The notes below the pieces were generated by a model. The model saw nothing but the letters and a program-made list of their open reading frames with translations, ran no database searches and was not told where the DNA came from. From positions 77,816,795-77,880,794 of the forward strand of contig CM066327.1 of the NCBI GenBank assembly GCA_033807775.1: 64,000 nt of DNA, read 5' to 3'. Shown here piece after piece: positions 8,992 through 20,400 of the stretch (within the stretch, counting starts at the first letter, position 1; each line of letters starts with the position of its first letter). This DNA comes from Saussurea involucrata (lineage: Eukaryota > Streptophyta > Magnoliopsida > Asterales > Asteraceae). The translations under genes and the position numbers were made by a program.

Positions 8992-11110
8992 ATGGCGGAT
9001 CAAGAACAACAACAACCCCAAGAGAAAATTCCTCCTCAAGAGGAATTCATTGATGAAGCAGCTGATAATGCTTTGGTCCAACCTGACCATAGCATTGAAA
9101 TCGAAGCCAACAACCACCAACTGGACGCCGCCGAGTTCCGACCATAACACCGTTTGGTCGTGGACATCCTTCTTGGTCACCCTCTCCGTGAGGCCCTCAC
9201 TGCAACGGCCGACGTCCCCGTTATGTACGTCTATCAAGTATGGCTCACAGCCCAAGTCATCACAACTGCAAATACACAAACGATCATGGCGCGGATCAAC
9301 AATCACCCTTTCACGCTCACACATGAGGCGTTCCGCCGTCTACTATCATTACCAGAAGCCACCGCCGGCAGACACCAAGCATACCACCCCGCGGTCAATG
9401 ACACAACTTTGTGTGCCCAAATACGCGCACTCGGCTACAACCATGCCCTCGAACGCCCTTCAGCCTTCCACCGCAAATACCCCGCGCCCATCTGGCACAC
9501 GTTGTTCACAATTTTAAACAGGTGTCTATCATCTAGGTGGAGGGGAATAGACCAGTGCACAGCAAATTTTTGGCGTTTGTTTCATGCTGTCTGCTACAAT
9601 CTCCACATCAACTTCGCGATGATCATATGGCGCGAAATGGTTCAAGCTATCCGACAAATTGGCGGTTCGAAGCAGAAGAAGTTTTTGTCGTTCCCACGTT
9701 TCCTCTTACTGGCAGTCAGACAACATATGGACGCGAATCCAGGAATACCGAGATGCATGGACCATCCGATATGTACTCCTTTTCATTTGCAATATCTTGT
9801 GATTCACAACCCATCCGACGCACGATCCATGCCCTTACATGAAGCCCTACTGGCACATACGGACCCCAATGCACCGAGTGTATTAGAATATAAAAGAGAC
9901 TTAGCTGCTCCCATGGTCCAGCCAGATCTGGAGGGACCTCCCTAGGGACATAAACCTGAGAGACGTGAGGGTCCAAGGACGAGAGGAGGTAGAGTCCGGG
10001 TAGCTGGGGTTCCCGGACGGGGTGTATTGAGAGTGCATGGGAGGGGAACAGGCGCGGGCGGTGCATTGGAAACGCATACCAGTACTACCCAATCCAACCG
10101 ACCTAGAACCAGCGAACAACCACCCATAAAATCCAATCATACAACTGACGAAGTCGGACCGTCGACTAGACTACACAAGGTCCCGGTGGTTACTGCCCCT
10201 CTACTCGAAGAGGATCCCGACACTGACACCGATATGGACTTAGCCATCCGTGCATCCCTGATTCCGCCCCGTATCGGTCGTCGACGTCCAATGACTGAAG
10301 GATCTCCTTCTGACTCACCTACCGCCCCCCTCATCCCTACTACTCGGCCTATTATAGGAGACACAAGGAGAGAGGAGGGAGAACTAGTTGAAAATCTTGA
10401 ACAGGAGAGTCAGAGAGAATGGAGATCAAAACAAAATCAATAGAGAACGAGCATTAGGACTAGAGAGGCTCGAGAGCGACCCCAAACCAGCTTCATCCAT
10501 GTAGCCACATCTGCTACCTTGTCTCATCCGTTGGGACAAGGTATTGAAGAAGCTGTCGTGGACCTAGCGGTGCAACTGCCCGACCTCCCTAGTCACTCAT
10601 CCGTCTCTCAATAGATGGGTGTTTCACTTTTGCACGGGGACTTAGCACAACGTCTACCGATCTCTCAATCGGAGAGTTTTGGTATTGAATCAAGAGATCA
10701 GCCTCCCCCGGTCTCGCCTTCTTTCGTTGCATGTTCGAGTCTAGAGCCACTTGATATAATACCCTCTTCGGCTAGGACACATGACGAGACTCAACAAATC
10801 AGGGCTCTTCGTGACCCGATCGGAACTTCCGTAGTGTCTCTACTTTCGAGCAGAATGCGAGGATCGGAAAGAAATCCTACCACGGCCACACCTTTGCCAT
10901 CCGTGAACGTAGGTGGCACTACCTCTATGGTAGATGCCTCAACGGGTAATCTAAGTGATCCCGGAGTGAAGTTACCCGACGTAATGTCAAGGGAATATCT
11001 GGACAACGCCCTAAAGGCTGTCCGCGTGGCGATGGAGCAGCAGTTCACCACCGAGCTTGACAAAATCAAGAACTTGATCAAAAGGAAAGAGAAGGTAGTC
11101 GAATCTGAAT
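8992..11110 (+). pseudogene. C1 accessory ORF, N-terminal and middle part, disrupted
   Basis: Starts MADQEQQQPQ. A nonsense codon at 9145-9147 (TAA where C2 has CAA) is followed in phase by the N-terminal domain (9154-9945): a patterned region containing VMYVYQVWLTAQV, AFRRLLSLPEA, IRALGYNHALE and WHTLFTILNRCLSSRW. The order matches element D (YIQQWWKHLRLE, ALREMLNLPE, CMKLGYNEGL, FFHVVYKCVSGK) and the post-pol ORFs of asterid copia elements. A TAG at 9943-9945 is shared with C2. A Pro/Arg-rich linker and segment P (10497-11035) follow. The copy breaks at 11110 in a Lys-rich stretch, so the coiled coil and C-terminal modules are lost. Function unknown. Confidence 0.65.
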
Positions 11111-11722
11111 TTCACTTGAGTTCGAAACCAATGGTTTCGTATGATTATCGATCCGAAACCAACACTTGTGATTTTATCTATGTGATTCGAAATCAAGTGA
11201 AATTCCTTGAATGGTCCGAAACCCGTATGAACAATCCGAAACCCTCAAGAACAATCCGAAACCTTCACTTCACCCCAAAAACCACTGATTCAGCCATAAG
11301 TTTTTTAATTCTTGTTCAATTGAATCGAGATTTGCACAAATTTGTTCGAAATCAATGTTCGCACACTTTTCTAAGTGATCAGAAAACTTAATTCGATCGA
11401 TTTAATCGAATTTTGATCCAAAAACAGTAAAATAGGGTTTTCGAACAAAAAATGATGAAAAGTGATAAATTCGATGATTTTTTATCAGAATTTGGTAATA
11501 ATCCGAGAATTAATGATGATCAGGGATTAAAACCGAGTGCTATAATGCCAAGAATCGATCAAAAAGATCAAAAATGATAGAAAGTGATGAATCTCAGATG
11601 AACAGTAATGGACGAAGGGTAAGAAATCTCGATGAACAGTGATTGATGAATGGTCCGAATCCTTCAAGAACAGTGTAAAAAATCTTCAATTTGGTCTTTG
11701 ATCTACTTGAATTTTCTGTTTA

Positions 11723-11734
11723 GCTCTGATACCA
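11723..11734 (-). other. Element G primer binding site
   Basis: GCTCTGATACCA on the plus strand is TGGTATCAGAGC on the minus strand. It lies two bases from the LTR end at 11737. Confidence 0.85.
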
Positions 11735-11736
11735 AT

Positions 11737-11959
11737 TGATAAACCCAGAATTTAGCAATGTAATGTTGAGAGAATCTAGAGAGCAAATGTGTCATCTATA
11801 TATTGACTTCAAAGTACAAAATGACAAATGCTACATGTGTTATGGAAATAACAAAGGAGTCTTCTTTATATAATAGGGCCATGACATGTCCATGCTTCTA
11901 GAAAGAAGAACAGTACAAGATATTAATATTGTCTTGATAGCTACAATAATGCTCTAACA
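11737..11959 (-). repeat. Element G LTR (223 bp)
   Basis: Minus strand TGTTAGAGCATT..GGGTTTATCA. A TATATAAAG-like TATA box is present on the minus strand near 11868-11876. The right flank at 11960 is an in-frame part of C2 gag. Confidence 0.75.
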
Positions 11960-13592
11960 GCGTCCAAGACACTTGCTTATCCACTAGCTCTTATGTCTTC
12001 AAAACGAGGCAAATCTTCCGGCTGTCGTTTCAAACGTGCCCAAGAGCCAAGTGAGTCTGAGCCAGAATCTAAGGAAGAAGAGGACAGCGATTCTGATCCT
12101 GAATTAACAGCCGTGAAGAAAGCAATGGCTTTGCTCTCCAGATCCTTCCAACAACAGAAGTTCTACAAAAAGCCCACATCCAATAATCAGCGCTACTCCA
12201 CTTCCTCCAACAAGCGCCATGATTATCAGGATAAATACGAAGGCAAGAAGAAGACAGATGAGCACAAGCAGCCTGATAAGAAGTAGAAGACTGAGAAAGA
12301 TGACCACAATCCTGAAACGAAGAAGAAAGACGAACCAGTTACATGCTACAACTGCGGGAAGCTAGGTCATTTTGCAAAGGATTGTCGGAAGCCTGTTGTA
12401 AAGAACGCTCACTACTACAAGGCAAAGCTCGCACTGGCGGAACAAAAGGAAGCGGGCGAAGCTCTATTTGTTGAAGATAACCACTGGTTGGGTCGTTCTG
12501 ATGATGAAAGTGAATCTGAAGATGTCGACGCTTTCATGGGCTACCATTCTCCTCCAGAAGAACAGGCAAAGATGTGCCAGGTATGTGATCCTATTCATCA
12601 AGGCTTAGCCAAACATATTGAATCTATTGCTGCACGAACAGATTCCTCTAAGGCCACCATTAATGAACAACTGCTTAAGATTAAATCACTAACTAAAAAG
12701 CTAGATGTTCAAAAGCGAATAACTGAAAAGTATAAGTCCGAAAATGCTACTTTAAAAGAAAAATGTACAAATCTTGCAATAGCACCTAAGGACTTAAGGG
12801 CCAAGATATCTGATCTGAATTCACAGCTGGATAAGTGTAAGAATGAGAACACAGAGATTGTTTATCAGTGCTCTTCTCTTCAAATTCAGCACAAAGAGTT
12901 TGTTTCCAAAATAACTGATCGTGGAACAAAACTCCACAAAAGAGGTCAAACTGATCAAACCATTCACGTGAATAAACCCAAGGTATTCACATACTTTAAC
13001 AAGGAATGGGGAATCGGATACGATAAACCACAGTACTTGAAAAAGGGTATATTCAAAGCACCGACACTCTATGACTTTGGTTGTCTCGGTCTGGACAAAC
13101 AGTATCCAATATATAAGATACGATGGACTGGTCCTCTTAAACCTGAGAAAGAAGAGGAAACTGAGGAATGTAAGCGCAAACACACCTCCAAAATGCAACT
13201 TCCTTTTTGTTACGAGCCTATGAACTATTATTATAAGAAAAATCCAAAGAAATACCTTTCGAATGATTACTTTGACGGCTATAAGGTTGTGACGCCCAAT
13301 GATTCCGCCAAAAAGGATGAGGCCCAAGCACCTGAACCCAAAACTGAGACGGACGAGGTTAAACTCTATGTCCCGCCTCTCATTTTGGAAGCAAAAATAG
13401 TTTAGTTAGAGGAGTCACTCGAGAAGGAACGATCATGTTTTCAAAAGGAAAAGAAAGCGCTTATAACCGAAATTGAGACACTTAAATCCGTTAAAACCGA
13501 GTCTGTGTCAAATGAAGGACAGGAAATCCTTCGGACTGAAATCGATCGGCTCACATCGAAACTGTCTGCCTTGGCGACAGAAGCGATGAAGG
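11960..13592 (+). pseudogene. C2 gag, first part (before element D)
   Basis: Open from 11960 in phase with ASKTLAYPLALMSSKRG, so the N-terminus has been cut by G. After a Ser/Glu-rich and Lys-rich stretch comes a stop (TAG at 12284-12286). The intact zinc knuckle follows (12344-12385, CYNCGKLGHFAKDC), which binds RNA in related gags. A coiled coil spans ~12640-12950, then a conserved block ending YVPPLILEAKIV and the TAG at 13403-13405 shared with C1. The frame continues in phase to 13592, where element D is inserted. It resumes at 27098. Confidence 0.8.
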
Positions 13593-14122
13593 TGTTAGAT
13601 CTGAAGTTTTGTCAATAAACCAAGTGTTGAAGATCTGATAAGAAGACTCAGATGTTCTGAGTAGAGAAGTCAGAGGTCTGACTGTGAAAGCTCAGAAGTA
13701 TTGATAAGTGAAATCAGAAGTCTGGGAAGAGAAGTCAGATGTCTGAGTTAAGGAGTCAGAAGATCTGAGAAGCGTTATCAGAAGAATGTTCAGAAGTTCT
13801 GAACTACCTGTTCAGAACTTATGACGAGATACTTTACTTAGTATTTTATAAACTAATTAGGACACGTGTTATGTTCTTATTAGTCTTTCTTATTTGTACT
13901 GTATCTTTAAGATGTCCGTTGCAGTATAAATAGTAGTTAGCTCTACGTTGCTAACTGATTGATTTTTCCCGTATAACTTTGTGTTCATTCTTTGTAATCT
14001 TTGAGATTCTCTTTCTCTTAGATCTGTAATTCTGTTCATCATTGAATACAATTGGGCTTGATCATACAACTTCTCAATTACTGCTTTCTATATTGATTGT
14101 AAGATTAGATCCAGTTCTTTCA
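13593..14122 (+). repeat. Element D 5' LTR
   Basis: 530 bp, TGTTAGATCTGA..GTTCTTTCA. Rich in TCAGAA and TTCTGA words (for example TTCAGAAGTTCTGAAC near 13789). TATA box TATAAATA at 13925-13932. The U5 end is followed by the PBS. Confidence 0.95.
13925..13932 (+). promoter_or_regulatory. Element D LTR TATA box
   Basis: GCAGTATAAATAGTAG within the 5' LTR, matched in the 3' LTR near 26895. It is the only convincing TATA in the LTR and sits ~330 bp from its start, leaving ~200 bp for R-U5. Confidence 0.65.
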
Positions 14123-14124
14123 AT

Positions 14125-14136
14125 TGGTATCAGAGC
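14125..14136 (+). other. Element D primer binding site
   Basis: TGGTATCAGAGC two bases after the 5' LTR, complementary to initiator tRNA-Met. Confidence 0.95.
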
Positions 14137-14329
14137 TAATCAACAAACAAATTCGTTCAAGAGTGTTATCGCGAAGATCGATTGATCAATTTCTTGAAGA
14201 TTTCTTGATCATTCAAAATTCGATTCCACTGCTAGGGCTAGTTCTTGAATTCTTGACAATTCTTGAATTACCTGTTACATTTCGATCAAGAAACTCGAAT
14301 TTGTCTTTCTGTTGAATTTTCTTACAATC

Positions 14330-17300
14330 ATGTCTTCTAAAGAATATCTAGCCATGGGATCTGAAACCAAACCGCCTGTTCTTATACCAGAAGAGTATCA
14401 GCAATGGAAAATCCGAATGATCCAATTCCTAGACAACATTGATGAAAATCTTATGATCTCTATTCGAGAAGGTCCAATTGAAGTGTACATCGATGTTGCT
14501 GCAACTCCTGCTACAGAGACAACTCCAGAAATTCCAGCGACCAGGGTGAAAAAGAGTTATTCCCAATACACAGCTGAACAGAAAAATAGGCATGCTATTG
14601 ACAAAAGAGCAATTACATTGATGACTTTGGCTGTCCCAACTGAGGTTCTTAACAGGATTGACAGTGGATCATCAGCTAAAGAAATGTGGGACGAATTGGA
14701 AAGGCAGATGCTAGGAACTGTGAGATCTATTCAGGCAAAGTTAAATCAAAGCATAAATGCTTATGAAAGGTTCAAAGAAAAAGAGTCAGAAAGTTTAACA
14801 CAGACATACAGTAAATTTTGCACTATTCTAAATGACTTGAGAAGAAATGGACTGAAGAAAACGAAGTCAGAAATAAATTACAAATTTCTGAACAGTCTAA
14901 ATTCAGAATGGTCATCATTTGCCATAAGTCTGCAAATGAACAAGGATATGTGTGAAGAAGACTTAAATGATCTGTTCTGTGTTCTTAATCAACATGAAGA
15001 TTCTGTCAAGTTAGTTGTGGAAGAGAAGAAAAATGTTGCTGATCAGTTAGCATTCTTATCAAAGTCCAAAGCAATCAAAGCACCCAAAAAGACTGCATAT
15101 CTATCAGAGATACCTAATCTGGAAGAATCTGACAAGGAAGAAGGATCAGAAGATGATGAAGATATCAAGATAATGGCTGAGAAACTAGCTTTGTTGACAA
15201 ATACTTTCAACAAAAGGTATGGGAAGGGTGGATTTCAAGGAAATTATAAGAGAGTTGGGAGTTCAGATTATAAGAAGAAAGAAGACAGAGAAGAAAATAA
15301 GTTTGAAAAGAGAGTAGAGAGAAGTGAAGAAAACAAAGAAGAGAATGATGAGAGAAAAGAAAAGAATCTGTGTTTCAAATGTGGAAAATCTGGCCACTAT
15401 GCTAAGGATTGCAAAGTTAAAATTGTAAAAGACTATGAGTACTACACCAAGAAGGCTCAACTTGCAAAGAAGAGAGATGATAAAATTGCTTTGTTGGCTG
15501 AACAGGAGAATTGGTTGTACTATACTTCTGATGAAGATGATCATATCAATTTTCCACAGATGCAGAGCTATATAGAAAAAATGAGGAATAAGGATGATTC
15601 TGATTTTGAAGATGCTGATTCTGAGTCATCTGCTGAGGTACATTCTTCACTTGAATTAGAGTTAATGACACAGATTGGTGAAATGAAAACTGAATTTTCT
15701 AATCTAAGAAAACAGATAAAAGGAGAAAGAAATTTGGTTAACAAATTCAGAATTGAAAAAGAAGTAATAAAAGAACAATATGAAGAATCTGGGGCTGAGA
15801 AACAGAAAGTTAAAGATGAAAATTCTGAATTGATGAAAAGGCTTTCTGAACTAAAAGTTGAGTTTTCAAAAATAAAGGATAAAAAAGGTGATTTACAAAT
15901 AAAATTTGATATGTTATTTGAAGAAAGAAAGAATTTATACACCAAGATTAAAGAATTAGAAGATCTGAATTTGAAAAGGGGTCAGACTCAGCAAACACTA
16001 AATCTTTTATTAAGCAATGTTAAAGATACAAGATTTTACAACCCAAAGAAGGGATTGGGATTGGAAGAAAATGTCACTTTAAAAAGAGCTCCAATCAACT
16101 TGTATGAAAAACTTCAAGTTTCTAAGCCAAAAATCCCAGAAATTGTTGAAGTTTTCATAAGACCTGCTAGTTCTATAACAAGTTCTGACAATTTGCAAAG
16201 ACCAAACTCAAAAAAATCAGATGAGAAAATTTCTGAGTCTAAAACAGAAAAGTCAGTTGGTTCAGAAGAAAAAGTTAAGGAAGAAGTTTCTAAACAAACA
16301 GATGAGAAGCCAAGATACAATGATACTAAATTCAAGTATGATTCTTTAAATGTCAGCTACAAAAATAAACAACCAAGTTTTTCATATCATGACATTGAGA
16401 GCATATTTGACACAAGTAAAAATTCTGAAACAGTCAATCAGAAGTCTAAAACTTCTAGTCAGGATTCTGAACTTTGTAGTCAGAATTCTGAGTCTAAAGA
16501 TCAGACATACGAGTCTGTAAATCAGAACTCTGACTTAGGTAGTCAGAAGTCTGATTCAACTGGATTTTCTGAAACAAAATCAGATGAATTTTTGCAACTT
16601 GAAAAGAGATTTAATCTTGTGAGTCAAGAACTTGAGGACTTAAGGAAAGCTTATGATGAACTTGAAAATGATTTATGTGAGGTGGATATTAAACTTGAAG
16701 AAGCTTTGAAAGAAAAGAATATTTTTATTCAGAAAATAACAGAGCTTGAAAAACTGAAGACTGAGTATGATCTTTTTAAAATTAATGCTTCAAGAGAAAA
16801 TGATAAATTCTTTAATGAATCAACTACATATGAAAAAGGTGAATCATCTAATTCTTCTAACAAAAAGAACTTGAATTTTTCAGAAAAAGAAGAAAGCAAA
16901 AGGAAAGATGATCTTGCAAAGTTGAATGATCTGAAAAGGGATCTTGAGAAGCTTAGAATGAAATCTACTTCTGAACTCAAAGCTAGAAATTCTTGTAATA
17001 AGGGCAATTGTACTCTGAACAATATCAATAAAAATGAAATGATCTATGTTTCAGATTTATTGTCACTTGCAAAGAAAAATCTTGTTTGTGTTAGATGTAA
17101 AAATGATTCATTTCAATATTCTCATAAATGTCAAGTCAAAATAACTTATGTTTCATACATAAGAAAAGATATTCAGAAAATTTATGTTCCTCAAAATACA
17201 GAAAAGAAGAAAATTTCTGTTCCTCAGACTCAGAAGAAAGAAAAGATAAAAGAAAAGAAAGTTGAAAATATAGCAAAACCAAAAGTTACAAATCTCAAAA

Positions 17301-17470
17301 AGAATTTGAACAAGCTTGTAAGCAGAAAATGTTCTGACTTCATAAAAGTTCAAGGAAAGTGGTGTTTGAAGAAAGATTTTGAGTGGAGAGTAAAAGGTAC
17401 TAATGTTAAATCCAATAACAAAGCTAACAAAGATGGACCCATTCCAAAATGGGTACCTAAACCTAACTGA
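14330..17470 (+). CDS. gag: Element D gag, long form with coiled coils
   Basis: 1,046 codons from the ATG at 14330 (an in-frame ATG at 14312 adds six residues; the second fits related gags, which start MSSKEY-like). Residues ~1-250 are the copia gag domain (UBN2 type), with LDNIDENLMISI, AKEMWDELERQM and ITLMTLAVP. The zinc knuckle CFKCGKSGHYAKDC is at 15371-15412. Then come an acidic region, two long coiled coils (~15640-15990 and ~16590-16970) and a Gln-Asn-Ser repeat region (~16420-16560). A CVRCKNDSF module lies at ~17088-17115, and GPIPKWVPKPN precedes the TGA. The gag is intact. Role: capsid and RNA packaging. The very long linker between knuckle and stop is typical of Sireviruses. Confidence 0.9.
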   Translation: MSSKEYLAMGSETKPPVLIPEEYQQWKIRMIQFLDNIDENLMISIREGPIEVYIDVAATPATETTPEIPATRVKKSYSQYTAEQKNRHAIDKRAITLMTLAVPTEVLNRIDSGSSAKEMWDELERQMLGTVRSIQAKLNQSINAYERFKEKESESLTQTYSKFCTILNDLRRNGLKKTKSEINYKFLNSLNSEWSSFAISLQMNKDMCEEDLNDLFCVLNQHEDSVKLVVEEKKNVADQLAFLSKSKAIKAPKKTAYLSEIPNLEESDKEEGSEDDEDIKIMAEKLALLTNTFNKRYGKGGFQGNYKRVGSSDYKKKEDREENKFEKRVERSEENKEENDERKEKNLCFKCGKSGHYAKDCKVKIVKDYEYYTKKAQLAKKRDDKIALLAEQENWLYYTSDEDDHINFPQMQSYIEKMRNKDDSDFEDADSESSAEVHSSLELELMTQIGEMKTEFSNLRKQIKGERNLVNKFRIEKEVIKEQYEESGAEKQKVKDENSELMKRLSELKVEFSKIKDKKGDLQIKFDMLFEERKNLYTKIKELEDLNLKRGQTQQTLNLLLSNVKDTRFYNPKKGLGLEENVTLKRAPINLYEKLQVSKPKIPEIVEVFIRPASSITSSDNLQRPNSKKSDEKISESKTEKSVGSEEKVKEEVSKQTDEKPRYNDTKFKYDSLNVSYKNKQPSFSYHDIESIFDTSKNSETVNQKSKTSSQDSELCSQNSESKDQTYESVNQNSDLGSQKSDSTGFSETKSDEFLQLEKRFNLVSQELEDLRKAYDELENDLCEVDIKLEEALKEKNIFIQKITELEKLKTEYDLFKINASRENDKFFNESTTYEKGESSNSSNKKNLNFSEKEESKRKDDLAKLNDLKRDLEKLRMKSTSELKARNSCNKGNCTLNNINKNEMIYVSDLLSLAKKNLVCVRCKNDSFQYSHKCQVKITYVSYIRKDIQKIYVPQNTEKKKISVPQTQKKEKIKEKKVENIAKPKVTNLKKNLNKLVSRKCSDFIKVQGKWCLKKDFEWRVKGTNVKSNNKANKDGPIPKWVPKPN

Positions 17471-17481
17471 TCCTTTTGCAG
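17471..17481 (+). promoter_or_regulatory. Splice-acceptor-like motif at the gag-pol junction
   Basis: TCCTTTTGCAG lies just behind the gag TGA, and pol opens directly after it in another phase. The same arrangement (CTCGTTTTGCAG) occurs in C1 and C2 before the protease. It could be a 3' splice site for a pol-bearing subgenomic RNA. No functional evidence exists. Confidence 0.45.
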
Positions 17482-20400
17482 GGCTGTCATGTGTGGTTTT
17501 TAGATTCAGGAGCTTCAAGACACATGACAGGTCAGAAGTCTTTTCTATCAAACTTCACAGAAAAGGCTGGAGGAGCAGTAAACTTTGGAAATAACAGCAA
17601 AGGACAAGTCAAAGGTTATGGGGATATAACTAAAGGGGATCTGACTATCCAAAAAGTTTTCTATGTTGAAGGATTACAGCATAATCTTTTCAGCATAAGT
17701 CAGTTTTTAGACAGTCTTTGTCAAATTAAGTTTCAAATAACAGGTTGCATGATTTTAACTGAAAATGATGTTAAAGTCTTCTGGGCCAAAAGACATATGG
17801 ACTTATTTGTAGTTAATTTTTCAAAATTGAAAACATTAAATACAGTTTGTCTTTTATCAAAATCAATTGCAAATGAATGCTGGCTTTGGCACAAAAGATG
17901 TTCTCATCTGAATTTCAAAGATCTTAACAATCTCGTTGCAAAACATCTGGTTAAAGGCTTACCAAAGCTTAAATTTGAAAAAGAATCATTATGCTCAGCT
18001 TGTGAAATGGGCAAGATGAAAAAGAGTTCTCACAAATTAAAAATGGACTCATCTTGCAAAGCACCATTAGAAATGATTCATACTGATCTTTGTGGTCCAA
18101 TTTCAGTTCAATCTATGGGAGGAAAGAAATATATGCTTGTGATTGTTGATGAATTCTCCAGATACACATGGGTTGAGTTCCTAAGAGCTAAGTCAGAAGC
18201 TGCTACTACATTGATAAATTTTATCAAAAGGATTCAAGTTCTCTTACAACTTCCAGTTCAGAAAATCAGAAGTGATAATGGAACAGAGTTCAGAAATGAG
18301 ACTCTTCAGAATTTTTTAGAAAGTTCTGGGATTTCTCACAATTTTTCTGCTGTCAGAACTCCTCAACAAAATGGTGTTGTTGAAAGGAAGAATAGAACTC
18401 TAGTTGAAGCTGCGAGAACAATGCTGGCTTATGAAAATCTTCCTACTTTTCCTATGGGCTGAAGCAATTGCAACTGCTTGTTTTACACAGAATAGAACTT
18501 TAATCAATAAGAGATTAAATAAGACTGCTTATGAACTGATAAATAAAAGAAAACCATTAATCAAATTCTTTCATGTTTTTGGTTGCAGGTGCTATGTTCT
18601 TAGAGACAGAGAAAATCTTGCTAAATTCGATAAAAAGGCAGATGAAGGATACTTTGTGGGTTATTCTTTAACTTCCAAAGCATTCAGAATCTACAATAGA
18701 AGAACCAAGAGGATGATGGAGAGCATAAATGTAACTTTTGATGAAGCCAGAATGCGGACTTCTGAACAAGACAGTTCAGAACTCATGCTGAACAAGACAA
18801 AAATGACTTCTGATACAAATTCTAATCCTATTTGTTCAGAACTCAATTTACTGTTTAAGGATGCTTTTAGTGAACTAATTTCTGATTCTTATGCAGAATA
18901 TGAAAACCCAAAGACGGTCAAAGAGATGAAAAATAAGACTCCAGAAATAGTTCAATCAACTGTAATTTCTGACAAAGGTCCATCAGAGGAATGTCCAAAT
19001 CTAATAAATACAAGTGGTGAAAATTCTGAACCTTGTAATCAGAATTCTGATTCTTGTACTCAGAACTCTGAACAAGTCACTCAGAATTCTGACTTCATTA
19101 ATCAGAACCCAAACTTGGATATGACTCCTATTCATACATCAGAACAAGGGGACAGTTCAGAATTACAAGCAATCATTGATGAGAATGATGCAAACAACAA
19201 TTTATCAGAGATTGATGTACTCCCTAGTGCAAATAAATGGACTAAAAATCATCCTATTCATCAAGTAATAGGCGATCCTTCAGCGGGAGTAAAAACCAGA
19301 TCAGCTACAGCAAATGAAGCAATGTTTGCTGGTTTCTTGAGTGTGATTGAACCAAAGAAAGCTAATGAAGCCTTAGAGGATCCAGACTGGATTTCAGCAA
19401 TGCAAGAGGAATTGCTTCAATTTGAAAGAAATAAAGTTTGGAGACTCATTCCAAAGCCTGAAGGTAAATCTATTATTGGAACTAAATGGGTGTTCAGAAA
19501 CAAAAAGGATGAATCAGGTGTTGTCATCAGAAACAAGGCAAGATTGGTTGCTAAGGGATACTGTCAACAAGAGGGAATTGATTATGATGAGACATTTGCA
19601 CCAGTGGCAAGAATAGAGGCAATCAGAATATTTTTGGCCTATGCTGCACATAAAAACTTCAAGGTGTATCAAATGGATGTCAAATCAGCCTTTCTAAATG
19701 GCAAACTTAATGAAGAGGTGTATGTCTATCAACCTGAAGGTTTTGTTGATCCAGAATTCCCTGATCATGTTTATATTTTAGACAAAGCTTTATATGGTCT
19801 AAAACAAGCACCACGAGCCTGGTATGACACTCTTACTAAACACTTGTTAGGTTCAGGATTCAAGAAAGGTAAGATTGACACAACTTTGTTTTTAAAGAAA
19901 CAGGGTGATGATTTGATTCTGATTCAGATTTATGTTGATGACATAATATTTGGTTCTACTAGTCCAGAATTATGTGATAATTTTTCAAAAATCATGTCAT
20001 CTGAATTTGAAATGAGCATGATGGGTGAGCTGAATTTTTTCCTTGGTCTTCAAGTCAAACAATTACCAAAAGGTATTTTTATAAATCAAGGAAAATATGT
20101 TAGAGATATTCTGAAAAAGTTCAAAATGTATGATTGTGCTTCTATGAGAACACCTATGGCAACTAACATAAAGTTAGATGCTGATCTCAAAGGTGTTCCA
20201 GCAGATATCAAAATCTATAGAGGCATGATTGGGTCATTACTTTATTTGACTGCAAGTAGACCGGATATCATGTTTTCTACCTGTTTCTGTGCTAGATTTC
20301 AATCTAACCCGAAAGAATCACATATGTTGGCTGTCAAAAGGATTTTAAGATATCTCAAAGGAACACCTGATCTAGGTTTATGGTATCCAAAAGAAACTGA

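Larger units (their letters stand above)
5341..11110 (+). mobile_element. Element C1: chimeric copia element, truncated at both ends
   Basis: Begins inside gag (B inserted or deleted the 5' end). It runs through gag, a protease remnant, a duplicated segment P', an internal R-U5 piece, a leader with an intron and an accessory ORF with segment P, and breaks off at 11110 against element G. It is co-linear and highly similar to C2. No integrase, RT or RNase H is present in either copy: the pol frame ends soon after the protease, in the pre-integrase segment. Several nonsense codons and an internal deletion make it inactive. Confidence 0.8.
11111..11959 (-). mobile_element. Element G fragment: 5' LTR, PBS and leader of an F-like copia element
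   Basis: Read on the minus strand: an LTR (11959 to 11737), PBS TGGTATCAGAGC (11734 to 11723), then a leader rich in ATTCGGA and TTGATC words. The leader aligns with that of element F at 53409 (both read AAATTGAAGATTTTTTACAC soon after the PBS). The LTR start TGTTAGAGCATT is also like F. The element ends abruptly at 11111 against truncated C1 in a GAATCTGAAT context. There is no coding capacity beyond short frames. Confidence 0.8.

Noticed and set aside
9050..10364. Alternative frames over the accessory ORF of C1 (also 29762-31118 in C2)
   Set aside because: Overlap the conserved MADQ frame in other phases; only that frame aligns with element D.
13780..13830. Heat-shock elements in the D LTR (TTCAGAAGTTCTGAA)
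   Set aside because: GAA and TTC are separated by one base, giving a 4-bp period. Canonical heat-shock elements need the 5-bp period nGAAnnTTCn.
15263..17551. Long minus-strand frames opposite the D gag and pol
   Set aside because: Low-complexity Ser/Phe/Leu-rich antisense images of Glu/Lys-rich coding sequence.
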